Shown here one piece after another: positions 1-9,241 of a stretch of 61,219 nucleotides of DNA. Every line of letters begins with the position of its first letter. Position 1 is the stretch's first letter. Source of the stretch: CAYGVT01 sp964353355 (lineage in GTDB: Archaea > Thermoplasmatota > DTKX01 > GCA-020343715); NCBI GenBank assembly GCA_964353355.1, contig CAYGVT010000153.1, positions 1-61,219 of the forward strand, in the 5' to 3' direction. A program made the translations under genes and the position numbers. The notes beneath the pieces are model-generated. The model did no database searches. It worked only from the letters and a program-made list of their open reading frames with translations, and was not told the origin of the DNA.

Positions 1-5
1 CTGGC

Positions 6-3000
6 CTAGGGTCGTGTCTCCCGGAGGTCGCGCCTCCTGGACGTGATGAAGATGAGCATCGCTACGACGGCAAGCACCGCGACGGCCGCGTCGAAGCCGG
101 GCCCGTCGCTCGGCTTCTTCGGCACCTTGACCTCGACGGCCGCGAACGGCTCGCCCTGGCCCACCGCGTTCTTGGCCACGACAGTGTAGTAGTAGGTCGT
201 GCCGCGCTTCGCGGTCGTGTCCGAGAACGTGAGCAGCACGCCGAGCTCGGAGAGCACGGTCATGTTGGCCGCGGACGTGCCGCGCATCACGACGTACCCC
301 ACGAGCGGGCTGCCGCCGTCCGTCGTCGGGGACGTCCACTGCAACACGACCTTGCCGTCCTTCCACTGGGCGACGAACATCGCGACCTTCCCGGGGGCGA
401 CGACCGGCTTGGCTGGCGTCACGCTGACCGTCGTGGACGTTGCGCCGTGGCCTGCCGCGTTCACGGCCACCAACGCGTAGTGGTAGGTCACGCCGTTGGT
501 GAGGCCGGTGTCCACGTAGGACGTGCCGACACCGAGCTGGGCGACCTCCTGGAGGCTGGTCGCCGAGGCGCCCCTCATCACCACGTAGCCCGTGATGGCG
601 GATGCGCCGTTCGAGGCCGGGGCTGACCACGTGAGGGTGACGTTGCCGTCGCCGCCCGCGGCCGCGAGGCCCGTCGGCGCGCCCGGCACCTCGATGGCCA
701 TCGCGGACGCGACCGCGCAGCGCGGGCCCTCGCCCGCCTCCGTCACCGCGGCCACGGCGTAGAAGTAGGTCGTGCCCGCGACAACATCGTCGTCCACGAG
801 GGTCGGTGTGCCACCCGTGACCTCCTGCAGCCTCACCAGGGAGGCCGCCGAGTCGCCGCGGTAGATCACGTATGTGACCACGGGCGTACCGCCGGTGTCC
901 GACGGGACCGTCCACGTTAGCGTGAGCGTGCCCGCGCCCGCCACGACGGCGAGCTCGCGCGGCTCCCCGGGCAGGCCCAGGGGCATGACCGTGGCATCGT
1001 CCGAGGCCGGGCCCTCGCCGACAGAGGTGAAGGCCCTTACGTTGTAGCGGTAGAGCAGTCCGTTGGTGACCGCGCTGTCCACGTAGCCCGTGCCCGTGAC
1101 CTCGACGAGGGGCTCGACGACCCCCTCGCCGAAGCCGCGGTAGACGCGGAAGCCCAGCAGCGGGAAGCCCCCGTCGAAGGCGGGGGACTCCCACGTGAGC
1201 GTGACGCGGCCGTCGGCGGCCTGCGCGTCGAACCCGCGGGGCGCGCCGGGAACGGTCTTGGGGGTGGCGGCGAGCACCTCGCTGAGCGAGCTGTTGCCGA
1301 TGGCGTTGAAGGCCTGGATTGCGTAGTGGTAGGTCTGCCCGTTGGTCAGGCCGATGTCGACATAGCTCGCGTCCGGGACGTTCACGGTCGCCACGACCGC
1401 GAGGTCGCCAGGGGTCGGTCCCCTGAGGACGCGGTAGCCCTCCACGGGCAGGTCGCCCTGCACGAGCGGGGGCGTCCAGTCGAGCCGGACCTGGCCGTCC
1501 GAGGCCACGGGCTCCAGCAGCTGCGGGGCGCCGGGCAGGTTGGGCAGCACGTCGAGCGTAGGGACGAGCTCCACGAACCCAGTGGAGAGCCAGTCGGTGT
1601 CGCTCACGCTGACCCTGAACCTGTAATTGCCCACGGGGGCGGCCCTGTCCGGGGCAATCGTGAACCTCCACATGCCATCCCTCAGCACGGGCGTGCTGAG
1701 CAGGTAGGAGCGCCACGCGGTCTCGGGCGCGAGCTGGTGCTCGGCGACGACCGTGAGGAGGCTGGGGGCATCGTGCTCGTCGGTGACGTTGATCCAGAGC
1801 TCGACGGAGCTTCCGCGGTAGCACGTCGTGCTGGTGAGTCCCATGCCGTGGATGACGGGGGCTGCCTGCACGCGCTTTGTCCAGTTCAACCAGAGGTCGG
1901 AAATGCTGAACCCGGACACACCCGTGAGCCCCTCCAGGCTCACCATGACGCGCACGGAGGGATGCAGGGGGTAGGAGAACGCGTCCGAGACGTCCAGCGA
2001 CTGGGTCCCGTCCGCGAGGGGCGCCTCGTACAGGTACTCGCCCGTCGAAGCATCGATGATGCGGACGGTCCCGAAGGCCGAGCCCCCTAGGCTCGCCGCG
2101 TAGCGGAGCGTGTGGAAGGCCGCGATGTCGTCGGCCTCCTCGGGGGTGATGGGCCGGCTCAGGTAGCCGGCGCGCTCGGGGTCCGTAAGCTGGAGGGGCA
2201 GCACGTCGGCAGCGCCCACCGTCGGGATCTCGAGGTCCGGCGTCATGGACCAGCCGCTCGCGCCTCCCAGGTGGACAACTGACGGGATGCCGAAGGTGGT
2301 GTCGTTGTAGCGGCAGGCGAACACCAGGTCCTTGCGGCCCGTCCTGTCGAGGTCCGCGACCGCCACGGCCACGGCGCCCTCGGTCGGGATGGCGGCGTCG
2401 GACACCGTGTCGAACATGCCGGTGCCCTTGTTGAGGTAGACGTAGGAAGAGGTCCTGTGCCCGGAGGAGGCGTTCCTCGAGTTGGCGAAGACAATGTCCG
2501 GCTGCGTGTCGGCGTTCAGGTTCGCGACCTCGACGTCCATCGCGCCCAGGGTCGGGAGCTGCTTGGGGACGGGGTTGAAGCCGCCGCCCGCGCGGCCCCA
2601 GTAGATGTAGCTGGCGACCGAGTAGGACGCGCCGTCGTAGCTGTTGGCGAGGACGAGGTCGGTGCGGCCATCGGCGTTCAGGTCGCCCGAGTCCACGGCG
2701 CGCGCGCCGACGGTCGGCAGCAGGTTGGACGGGACGGTGCCGCAGAAGCCGTTCGCGCCCTGGAGGAAGACCATGCTGTCGGTCCCCTCCCCATCGTCGT
2801 CCGAGTAGCAGGCGAATACGAGGTCGGACCGGCCGTCGCCGTCGACGTCAGCGACCTCCACGTCGGAGGCGCCAGCTGTCGAGAACCGCACGTCGGCGGT
2901 CGCGTTCCACCCGTCGACGTCGCCCCAGAACAGGAGGCTGTCGATGCGGAAGGTGGTGGCGTCCCTCTCCTGGGCGAAGACCACGTCGGCGTGGCCGTCC

Positions 3001-5447
3001 CGGTTGATGTCCTTGAGGGCGACGTCCATGGCGCCCACGGTGTCGAAGGTGCGCCATGGGACGCGGTACCAGCCCGCGGACGAGCCGCGGAAGAGCGGGG
3101 ACGCGCCCGCGTAGACTCCGTCGGCGATGCCGTATGAGGCGAACGCCAGGTCGGGGATGCCGTCCCCGTCCGCGTCGTAGGCGTCGACGGCCGTGGCGCC
3201 CACCGTCCTGAAGGGGATCGGCGGGAGGAGCGGGTCGATGTCCATGACCTCGGTGAAGCCGAGGCTCTCCTTGTCGTAGGCCGTGTCGCCCCTCAGGCAG
3301 GCGAAGAGCAGGTCGGAGATGGTCGTCGAGATGGTGGGACCGAGGAACTGGTTCAGGGCGATCGCGCCCCCGAGGGAGCCCTGCACCTTGGCGTCGCCAT
3401 AGAACTGCTCCCTCCAGGCGAACCGGTCGATCCAGTTGACGAGCAGGTAGTCCACGACCGGTGTGGCGTTGTCTGACGTGCCCTTGAGCTCCAGCTTGAT
3501 GTGGATGGGCTCGAGCATCTTGAGCGCCGAGACGTCCACGTCGGTGCGCGAGAGCTTGTCGAGGCCCGAGATGGGCTGCTTGTTGCTGCCGAGCACGGAC
3601 ACGAGCATCTCCGTGCCCGGTGGCACGTCGGCCCCGACGTACAGGATGTCCCAGCGCATGCCGTCGGGGAGCGGGATGGGCTCGGTCGTGAGCTCGCCCC
3701 GCGGCTTGGAGGCGCCGCCCGAGGAGACCGCGACGACGATGTCGTCGGGGTTGCTGAGACCCGTCTTCGTGATGGTGGCCGCCGTCGGCCAGGCCGTGCC
3801 GCCCCGGTAGACGTTGAGCTCGGACGCGTCGCCCGTGATGATGTCGTCGTAGCCGTCCACGTCCACGTCCACGAGCTCGATGGGGACTATGCCCAGGTTG
3901 CCCCGGATGGTGTGCGTGGTGGCCTCGTCCCAGCCCGTGGCGGTGCCCTTGTAGATGACCACCGCGTCGTTGGCGCCGGTGGAATCCATGCAGCTGTAGG
4001 CCAGGTCCAGGTTGCCGTCTCCATTCACGTCGCCCGTGGCGACGTCCATGGGGGGCATCGTGACCGCGAGCTCGATGTCGGCGGTCACGTCGACGCCATT
4101 GCCGGAGCCGAGGTAGATGGGGATGTCGTCGTTGTCGTTCAGGGTGGCGAAGAGCACGTCGAGGTGCCCGTCGCCCGTGACGTCCTCGATGAGCACGTCC
4201 CCGATGAACGCGTGCGTCGTTATCTCGGTGCAGAACGTGATGTCAATGGTCGCGTCGGGGCCGGTCGAGCCGCCGTACAGGCACGGGGCGATGGTCCGGA
4301 GGGCGTTGACGATGATGATGTCGTCGTACCCGTCCTCGTTGATGTCGCCGGCGTCCACGCTGGTGCCGCTGATCTGACGCAGCGTCAGGCTGGGGTTGGC
4401 GTTGAACACGCCGTTGCCCTGGTTGAGGTAGACGTACGAGTTTGAGGCGACCATGCCCTGGGGACAGATGATGATGACGTCACGGTCGCCGTCGCCGTCG
4501 AAGTCGCCCGTGGCTGCGTCGGAGCCCGCATCCTGGGTGGCGAGCTGCTGCATGCTCGCGGTCGACCATGCCCCGGAGGCGGAGCCCCACATGATGCCCG
4601 AGGAGCTGGTGCCGCTGCTGATGTCCATAGCGACGATCAAGTCGAGGTAACCGTCCCCGTTGAGGTCGTCGATGTCTATTCCGCCTGTGATGGTGGTCTT
4701 GTCGATGGTGTCGATGTCCAGGTAGCCGTCGCCAGCGGTGTTCGCGTAGAAGACGTCCAGGTCGGCCGAGTCGGAGTTGAGCACTATCGTCGGGTAGGGG
4801 TCGTAGCCCGCGACGGGCGTGCCGAGGCGCAGGGCGCCCCCGGTGATGTCGAGGCCCGAGGAGGAGAGGACCTTGCCCGTGCCCAGGTAGTCGTCGCGCC
4901 ACTCGCCGGGGCTGCCGAAGAGCACGCTCCATGCGAGGAGGCGCGGCCGGTCGGTGCCATCGGCGTACAGGTTGACCTGGATGCGGATGGACGGGATTGA
5001 CGCGCGGTCCAGCTTCGTGAGCGACACGTCCGTGGCCGAGATGTTGACGAGGCCCGAGACCGTCTCGTTCGCGAACCCGGCCTCGGTCGGGGGCTTGGCC
5101 GCGTCCAGGATGGTGACGTTGATGCGGCTCTTGCCCGGCAGCACGGCGTCGAGGAGCACGAGGTCGTAGCGGTAGCCCGTCGGGCAGGTGATGACGGACG
5201 AGGCTATCCACCCCTCGGCGGAGCCGGCCTTGAGGCGCGCCTCGCCGCCCGCGACCTCTACGCCCACGAGCCCGCCCGTGGGCACGTAGACGTGGGACAG
5301 GTCGTCGAGCGTGTCGGACCACACAGGGGGGTCCGCCATGGGACGCATCCCTGGGAGGGGGCCGTCGGTCCCCGCCAGAACGACAGCAGGGGTGAGCGCG
5401 CTCGACAGGAGCAGGAGCGCTGTCAGGGCAAGTGCACTGGTCTTCAT
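6..5447 (-). CDS. Giant exported FG-GAP/VCBS and fibronectin type III surface protein
   Basis: About 1813 residues. It has an N-terminal signal peptide (MKTSALALTALLLLSSALTP) and a C-terminal membrane anchor followed by a basic tail (TSRRRDLRE), so most of it should lie outside the cell. The middle holds about twelve FG-GAP-like Ca-binding loops of the form D-x-(N/D)-x-DG-x-x-D-(L/I/V), in two groups of six. These probably form two beta-propellers, each next to a jelly-roll-like region. Residues from about 1305 to 1770 are five FN3 domains, each opening with a PGAP-like motif. The ATG at 5447 is preferred because AGGTGGT precedes it; a GTG three codons upstream is possible. A TATA-like CCTTAATAC lies at about 5485-5493 on this strand. 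An adhesin or surface-structural role is inferred; no enzyme motif was seen. Confidence 0.85.
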   Translation of the reverse strand: MKTSALALTALLLLSSALTPAVVLAGTDGPLPGMRPMADPPVWSDTLDDLSHVYVPTGGLVGVEVAGGEARLKAGSAEGWIASSVITCPTGYRYDLVLLDAVLPGKSRINVTILDAAKPPTEAGFANETVSGLVNISATDVSLTKLDRASIPSIRIQVNLYADGTDRPRLLAWSVLFGSPGEWRDDYLGTGKVLSSSGLDITGGALRLGTPVAGYDPYPTIVLNSDSADLDVFYANTAGDGYLDIDTIDKTTITGGIDIDDLNGDGYLDLIVAMDISSGTSSSGIMWGSASGAWSTASMQQLATQDAGSDAATGDFDGDGDRDVIIICPQGMVASNSYVYLNQGNGVFNANPSLTLRQISGTSVDAGDINEDGYDDIIIVNALRTIAPCLYGGSTGPDATIDITFCTEITTHAFIGDVLIEDVTGDGHLDVLFATLNDNDDIPIYLGSGNGVDVTADIELAVTMPPMDVATGDVNGDGNLDLAYSCMDSTGANDAVVIYKGTATGWDEATTHTIRGNLGIVPIELVDVDVDGYDDIITGDASELNVYRGGTAWPTAATITKTGLSNPDDIVVAVSSGGASKPRGELTTEPIPLPDGMRWDILYVGADVPPGTEMLVSVLGSNKQPISGLDKLSRTDVDVSALKMLEPIHIKLELKGTSDNATPVVDYLLVNWIDRFAWREQFYGDAKVQGSLGGAIALNQFLGPTISTTISDLLFACLRGDTAYDKESLGFTEVMDIDPLLPPIPFRTVGATAVDAYDADGDGIPDLAFASYGIADGVYAGASPLFRGSSAGWYRVPWRTFDTVGAMDVALKDINRDGHADVVFAQERDATTFRIDSLLFWGDVDGWNATADVRFSTAGASDVEVADVDGDGRSDLVFACYSDDDGEGTDSMVFLQGANGFCGTVPSNLLPTVGARAVDSGDLNADGRTDLVLANSYDGASYSVASYIYWGRAGGGFNPVPKQLPTLGAMDVEVANLNADTQPDIVFANSRNASSGHRTSSYVYLNKGTGMFDTVSDAAIPTEGAVAVAVADLDRTGRKDLVFACRYNDTTFGIPSVVHLGGASGWSMTPDLEIPTVGAADVLPLQLTDPERAGYLSRPITPEEADDIAAFHTLRYAASLGGSAFGTVRIIDASTGEYLYEAPLADGTQSLDVSDAFSYPLHPSVRVMVSLEGLTGVSGFSISDLWLNWTKRVQAAPVIHGMGLTSTTCYRGSSVELWINVTDEHDAPSLLTVVAEHQLAPETAWRSYLLSTPVLRDGMWRFTIAPDRAAPVGNYRFRVSVSDTDWLSTGFVELVPTLDVLPNLPGAPQLLEPVASDGQVRLDWTPPLVQGDLPVEGYRVLRGPTPGDLAVVATVNVPDASYVDIGLTNGQTYHYAIQAFNAIGNSSLSEVLAATPKTVPGAPRGFDAQAADGRVTLTWESPAFDGGFPLLGFRVYRGFGEGVVEPLVEVTGTGYVDSAVTNGLLYRYNVRAFTSVGEGPASDDATVMPLGLPGEPRELAVVAGAGTLTLTWTVPSDTGGTPVVTYVIYRGDSAASLVRLQEVTGGTPTLVDDDVVAGTTYFYAVAAVTEAGEGPRCAVASAMAIEVPGAPTGLAAAGGDGNVTLTWSAPASNGASAITGYVVMRGASATSLQEVAQLGVGTSYVDTGLTNGVTYHYALVAVNAAGHGATSTTVSVTPAKPVVAPGKVAMFVAQWKDGKVVLQWTSPTTDGGSPLVGYVVMRGTSAANMTVLSELGVLLTFSDTTAKRGTTYYYTVVAKNAVGQGEPFAAVEVKVPKKPSDGPGFDAAVAVLAVVAMLIFITSRRRDLRETRP

Positions 5448-5567
5448 ACCAACCACCTTGGGTGGCCATGACTAGTGGGATGCCCGTATTAAGGTTTATG
5501 GAGCGTTTTGGCGCCATTGCCTCGGGTCCAGAGCCTGGCCGACAACGGTCGACATCCCCAATCGCAA

Positions 5568-5576
5568 GCTTAATTG
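5568..5576 (+). promoter_or_regulatory. TATA-like element for the WD40 gene
   Basis: GCTTAATTG is centred about 28 bases before the ATG at 5600. That spacing puts the expected transcript start almost on the start codon and suggests a leaderless mRNA. No Shine-Dalgarno sequence is seen before the gene, in agreement with this. Confidence 0.5.
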
Positions 5577-5599
5577 TCCAAGGGCGCCCTGTGGAGCAC

Positions 5600-6481
5600 A
5601 TGGCCGAGGCCAAGGTGCTCTGGACGCGGCACGGCCACTCGCCCTTCATGTGGTGGCCCGCCTGGTCGGCCGACGGCGCGCGGCTCGCCACGGCCGGGAT
5701 GAGGGCGCCCACGGTCGTCCAGCTGCTGGACGGCGACACGGGCGAGGAGGTGGCGCGCCTCAAGGGCCATGCGAAGCACGTGAACTGCTGCGCCTGGCGG
5801 CCGGACGGGAAGCTCCTGGCCACCGCCGGTGCTGAGGGCGCGGTCGTCGTCAGGGGCCCGCGCGGCGGCATCAAGGCCACCCACCAGCTCTTCCACGACC
5901 AGGCCGAGAGCGCGGACTTCTCCCCCGACGGGAGGATGCTCGCGGTGAGCGCGCGCGACGGCACCGTGCTCGTCATCGAGCCCGAGACGGCCGAGGTCAT
6001 CTGGTCCTGGGCGCCGGGCCCAATCGTTCTGCGGGTGGCCTGGCGTCCATACGGGGGCCACATGGCCGTGGGACGCCAGGACTCGAGGGCCCGCATCATC
6101 CGCCCCGGAGGCCAGGAGGACGTGCTGCTCGTGCACAGGGGTCCCGTGAGCTGCGTTGCATGGGCGCCCGACGGCGCGCGGCTCGCGACCGCGTCCGCCG
6201 ACGGCAGCGTCCGCGAGTGGGCCATGGACGGCACGATGCTCGCCATGCACGCGCCCCTCGGGCGCGAGGCCGCCTCGACGGTGGCCTACTCGCCCTTCGG
6301 CACGCGGCTGGCGGCAGCGTTCTTCGACGGTCGCGTGCGCGTCTGGACGGAGGGGCGCGAGGAGGACGTGGACCCGCGGGGGCACGGGCCGGCCGTCGCG
6401 GTCGCGTGGAGGCCCGGCAAGGACGCCCAGCTCCTCATCGGGCGGTCGAAGGGCGAGCTGAAGCTCCTCGACCTCGGCTAG
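5600..6481 (+). CDS. WD40-repeat beta-propeller protein
   Basis: About 293 residues made of repeated WD40-like blades. Each has a core such as CCAWRPDGKLLATAGAEG, CVAWAPDGARLATASADGS or TVAYSPFGTRLAAAFFDG, and five to seven blades can be counted. There is no signal peptide or membrane segment, so a cytosolic scaffold or protein-protein interaction role is likely; the partner is unknown. The ATG at 5600 (MAEAKVLW) is chosen because the TATA-like box lies about 28 bases upstream; a GTG at 5591 is in frame. It is divergent from the giant surface protein, and no linked function is evident. Confidence 0.8.
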   Translation: MAEAKVLWTRHGHSPFMWWPAWSADGARLATAGMRAPTVVQLLDGDTGEEVARLKGHAKHVNCCAWRPDGKLLATAGAEGAVVVRGPRGGIKATHQLFHDQAESADFSPDGRMLAVSARDGTVLVIEPETAEVIWSWAPGPIVLRVAWRPYGGHMAVGRQDSRARIIRPGGQEDVLLVHRGPVSCVAWAPDGARLATASADGSVREWAMDGTMLAMHAPLGREAASTVAYSPFGTRLAAAFFDGRVRVWTEGREEDVDPRGHGPAVAVAWRPGKDAQLLIGRSKGELKLLDLG

Positions 6482-6524
6482 GCATCGGGCCAGCCCGGGC
6501 CCTCGACCGGGACGGTTGGGTCGC

Positions 6525-6938
6525 TCACAGGCCCCAGGCGACGATGATGGCCAGGGCGATGAGCAGGCCGAGCTTGACCTGTTCCGACACCTGCTTTGCC
6601 TTCATGAGCCCCATGAGGATGCCGACAGCGACGATGAGCGTGCCGACGGCCTCGAGGGTGTTGCCCACGAACTGCATCGTCTCGTACGTATCATAGCTGT
6701 CGGATGTGTCGATCTTGACGGTGTAGGCCAAGATGATGATGCCAATCAGCGCCAGGATGATGCCCACGAAGGCCATCATGTAGACGCTGCTCATCGGGTC
6801 GCTGGGCGGCGGAGACTGGTACATCGGCTGCTGGTAGGGTGCGCCGTACGAGCCCTGATAGGGCTGCTGCGGCTGCGCCATCTGTACGGGCTGCGGCTGT
6901 GTTCCCGGTGGCGGACTGAAATATGCGTCTGGGGTCAT
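6525..6938 (-). CDS. Small membrane protein with Pro/Gln/Tyr-rich N-terminal tail
   Basis: About 137 residues. The first 50 are rich in P, Q and Y (PPPGTQPQPVQMAQPQQPYQ). About three hydrophobic segments follow, with a short charged loop (KIDTSDSYDTYE) between the first and second. The ATG at 6938 is preferred because AAGGTGAT sits just upstream; a longer version from 6977 is possible. It has the same architecture as the next gene, at 7033-7449, and the two look like tandem paralogues, both with an aspartate-rich loop (KIDTSDSYD versus KVDDSDAME). Function unknown. Flexible proline-rich tails in archaeal and bacterial membrane proteins often serve as docking regions, but no partner is visible. 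Confidence 0.75.
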   Translation of the reverse strand: MTPDAYFSPPPGTQPQPVQMAQPQQPYQGSYGAPYQQPMYQSPPPSDPMSSVYMMAFVGIILALIGIIILAYTVKIDTSDSYDTYETMQFVGNTLEAVGTLIVAVGILMGLMKAKQVSEQVKLGLLIALAIIVAWGL

Positions 6939-7032
6939 CTCTATCACCTTGGATTGGTTCCCTCCAAAGGGCCACAACGACTTCCAAGGTCATTACGGCT
7001 TCGGAGGGAGGCGTGGTCGCGGTGGGGCCGTC

Positions 7033-7449
7033 CTACATCATGCCCAGCAGGCTCAGCAGCCCCAGCCCGCCAGCACAGTAGAGGCCGATGGCGATGCCCG
7101 CAGCGACCCCCAGGCCGACACGGATGCTGTCGCTGAACTCGGTGCCCTTGAGCACGCCCCAAGTGAGGCCCATGGCGGCGAGCGCGCCGCCGATGGCGGC
7201 GAAGATGGACGAGAGCACCATTAGGTTCTCCATGGCGTCGCTGTCGTCCACCTTGAAGATCATGGCCGTCACGATCTTGCCGACCAAAGCCATCACGATG
7301 CCCACGAGCACGAGCACGAACGTGACCGTGCCGCCGCCCGTGGCCTGGCCCCCGTAGTACGGGGATGGCGCGGAGGCCGGCTGATAGGTCATCGTCGTCG
7401 CCTGCGGTGCCGACTGATTGTATCCTGGATAACCGCCCGGGGATGTCAC
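7033..7449 (-). CDS. Small proline-rich-tail membrane protein, paralogue of its neighbour
   Basis: About 138 residues. A P/Y/G/Q-rich tail (PGGYPGYNQSAPQ) of about 40 residues precedes three or four hydrophobic helices. The loop KVDDSDAMENLMVLSSIFAA matches the equivalent loop of the 6525-6938 protein. The GTG at 7449 (TSPGGYPGY) is chosen because AGGTGG lies five bases upstream; a slightly longer form starting at 7458 is also open. The two genes lie in the same direction with about 95 bases between them. Function unknown. Confidence 0.75.
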   Translation of the reverse strand: MTSPGGYPGYNQSAPQATTMTYQPASAPSPYYGGQATGGGTVTFVLVLVGIVMALVGKIVTAMIFKVDDSDAMENLMVLSSIFAAIGGALAAMGLTWGVLKGTEFSDSIRVGLGVAAGIAIGLYCAGGLGLLSLLGMM

Positions 7450-7563
7450 GCAAACCACCTGGGGACGGACCCCCCGCCCCCGGGTTCGGATGGGTCCCAG
7501 CGTATTTCAATGTCACCCATGGCGGGCCCATGGCGCGGGCTTGGCGTCGGCGTGCGCCGAAGG

Positions 7564-7585
7564 TCGAATTCGAAACCCTTATAAC
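7564..7585 (+). promoter_or_regulatory. Palindrome and TATA box before the carboxylase operon
   Basis: A perfect 10-bp palindrome, TCGAATTCGA (7564-7573), sits just upstream of a TATA-like CTTATAAC (7578-7585). The expected transcript start is near 7607, leaving a leader of about 50 bases before the TTG start at 7659. The palindrome occupies the BRE/activator position and could bind a regulator; this is inference. Confidence 0.45.
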
Positions 7586-7658
7586 CGCGCGGACGGTTCA
7601 CGACGGGAGGTCCAATCTGGACCAGACTGAGTCTGAAGAGGGAGACGGAGGTCGCAGG

Positions 7659-9005
7659 TTGCTCAAGAAGGTCCTCATCGCCAACCGCGGCGAGATCGCC
7701 GTGAGGATCGCGCGCGCGTGCCGCAAGCTGGGCGTGCCCTCCGTCGCGGTCTACAGCGACGCGGACAGGGACATGCCGCACGCCAGGGCCGCGGACGAGG
7801 CCTACCACATCGGCCCCCCGCCCGTCAACCAGAGCTACCTGGTCCAGGACAGGCTCATCGAGGTCGCCAGGAGGGCGGGGGCGGACTCCGTGCACCCCGG
7901 CTACGGCCTGCTGGCCGAGAACGCCGGGTTCGCCAAGCGCGTGGCCGACGAGGGCCTTGTGTGGATAGGGCCCCCCTCCCACGCCATCCAGGCGATGGGC
8001 CTGAAGACCGAGGCGCGAGAGACCATGAGGGCGGCGGGCGTGCCCATCATCCCGGGCGCGACCGCATGCGTCGCGGGACCCGAGGACGCGAGGGCCATGG
8101 CCGAGGAGATAGGCTACCCGGTCATGATGAAGGCCTGCGCTGGCGGGGGCGGCATCGGCATGACGGTCGTGCGGACGCCCGAGGAGATGGGCAAGGCCTT
8201 CGAGGAGTGCGCGCACCGCGCCTCCAAGTTCTTCTGCGACGGCTCGCTCTACCTCGAGAAGCTCATCGTGGGCGCCCGTCACGTGGAGGTCCAGGTGCTC
8301 GCGGACTCGCACGGGGGCATCGTGCACCTCAACGAGCGCGAGTGCTCCATCCAGCGCCGCCACCAGAAGGTCATCGAGGAGACCCCGTCGACCGCGCTCA
8401 CGCCCGAGCTGCGCGGCCGCATGGGCGAGGCCGCCAAGCGCGCGGCCGCGGCCGTGGGCTACCGCAACGCGGGCACGGTCGAGTTCCTGGTCGACCCCGA
8501 GCGGCGGTTCTACTTCCTCGAGATGAACACGCGGCTCCAGGTCGAGCACCCCATCACCGAGCTCACGACGGGCATCGACATCGTCGTGGAGCAGCTGCGC
8601 ATCGCCGCCGGCGAGGCCCTTGCCTTCGGGCAGGGGGACGTCGGCCAGCGCGGCCACGCCATCGAGTTCCGCATCTACGCGGAGGACCCGGTGAGGTTCC
8701 TGCCGTCCCCGGGCAGGATAACCCGGCTCAGCATGCCCGGGGGCGACGGCGTCCGGGTCGACACCGGGGTGGCGGAGGGCGTCACCGTCACGCCCTTCTA
8801 CGACCCGCTGCTGGCGAAGCTCTGCGTGTGGGCCCCGGACAGGCCGGCGGCCATCGATAAGGGCCTCGCCGCGCTTCTGGATTTCCACGTCGAGGGCATC
8901 AAGACCAACATCCCGCTCCACCAGGCCGTGCTGGCCCACCCCGCGTTCCGCGCGGGCGAGCTCAGCACGTCCTTCATCGAGGACCACATATACCCTAGGA
9001 AGTGA
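7659..9005 (+). CDS. accC: Biotin carboxylase subunit of an acyl-CoA carboxylase
   Basis: About 448 residues, the normal length for a free-standing biotin carboxylase. It carboxylates the biotin on the carrier protein using ATP and bicarbonate. The N-terminal fold starts KKVLIANRGEIAVRIARACR. The ATP-grasp glycine loop is KACAGGGGIGM, where many bacterial enzymes have a basic residue instead of Ile. Catalytic and metal motifs include RECSIQRRHQKVIEE and EMNTRLQVEHPITE. The start is a TTG at 7659, set by GGAGGT six bases upstream; open frame continues further upstream but has no such signal. It is the first gene of a four-gene operon with the carrier, a crotonase and the carboxyltransferase. 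Confidence 0.95.
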   Translation: MLKKVLIANRGEIAVRIARACRKLGVPSVAVYSDADRDMPHARAADEAYHIGPPPVNQSYLVQDRLIEVARRAGADSVHPGYGLLAENAGFAKRVADEGLVWIGPPSHAIQAMGLKTEARETMRAAGVPIIPGATACVAGPEDARAMAEEIGYPVMMKACAGGGGIGMTVVRTPEEMGKAFEECAHRASKFFCDGSLYLEKLIVGARHVEVQVLADSHGGIVHLNERECSIQRRHQKVIEETPSTALTPELRGRMGEAAKRAAAAVGYRNAGTVEFLVDPERRFYFLEMNTRLQVEHPITELTTGIDIVVEQLRIAAGEALAFGQGDVGQRGHAIEFRIYAEDPVRFLPSPGRITRLSMPGGDGVRVDTGVAEGVTVTPFYDPLLAKLCVWAPDRPAAIDKGLAALLDFHVEGIKTNIPLHQAVLAHPAFRAGELSTSFIEDHIYPRK

Positions 9006-9011
9006 GACCGC

Positions 9012-9224
9012 ATGCCTGATGTCTTAGCAACCATGGCCGGGACCGTGTTCAAGGTGCTCGTCAAGCCGAACGACCAGGTCCTGGCTGGCCAGGACGTCGT
9101 CGTGCTCGAATCGATGAAGATGGAGATCCCCCTCCAGGCCGAGGTCGCCGGGACGGTGGCCGAGGTCAAGGTGCAGGAGGGCGAGTTCGTCAACGAGGGC
9201 GGCGTGCTGCTGACCCTGAAGTGA
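9012..9224 (+). CDS. accB: Biotin carboxyl carrier protein (stand-alone biotinyl domain)
   Basis: A 70-residue biotinyl domain with little else. The biotin attachment motif ESMKMEIP places the target lysine at residue 36, and the C-terminal half GTVAEVKVQEGEFVNEGGVL is the symmetric second hammerhead motif. It shuttles carboxyl groups between the biotin carboxylase upstream and the carboxyltransferase two genes downstream. Only six bases separate it from accC. Short, unfused carriers of this kind are common in archaeal and actinobacterial acyl-CoA carboxylases. Confidence 0.95.
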   Translation: MPDVLATMAGTVFKVLVKPNDQVLAGQDVVVLESMKMEIPLQAEVAGTVAEVKVQEGEFVNEGGVLLTLK

Positions 9225-9241
9225 GTGGCGGAGGCGAGGAC

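Noticed and set aside
1326..2090. Long plus-strand open frame opposite the giant surface protein
   Set aside because: It lies entirely inside a gene with clear domains on the other strand, has no ribosome binding site, and its composition (R, G, V, H-rich) is typical of antisense reading of GC-rich coding DNA.
4480..6246. 588-codon minus-strand frame joining the surface protein region and the WD40 gene
   Set aside because: It is antisense to the WD40 gene and an out-of-frame shadow of the surface protein; no domain is recognisable.
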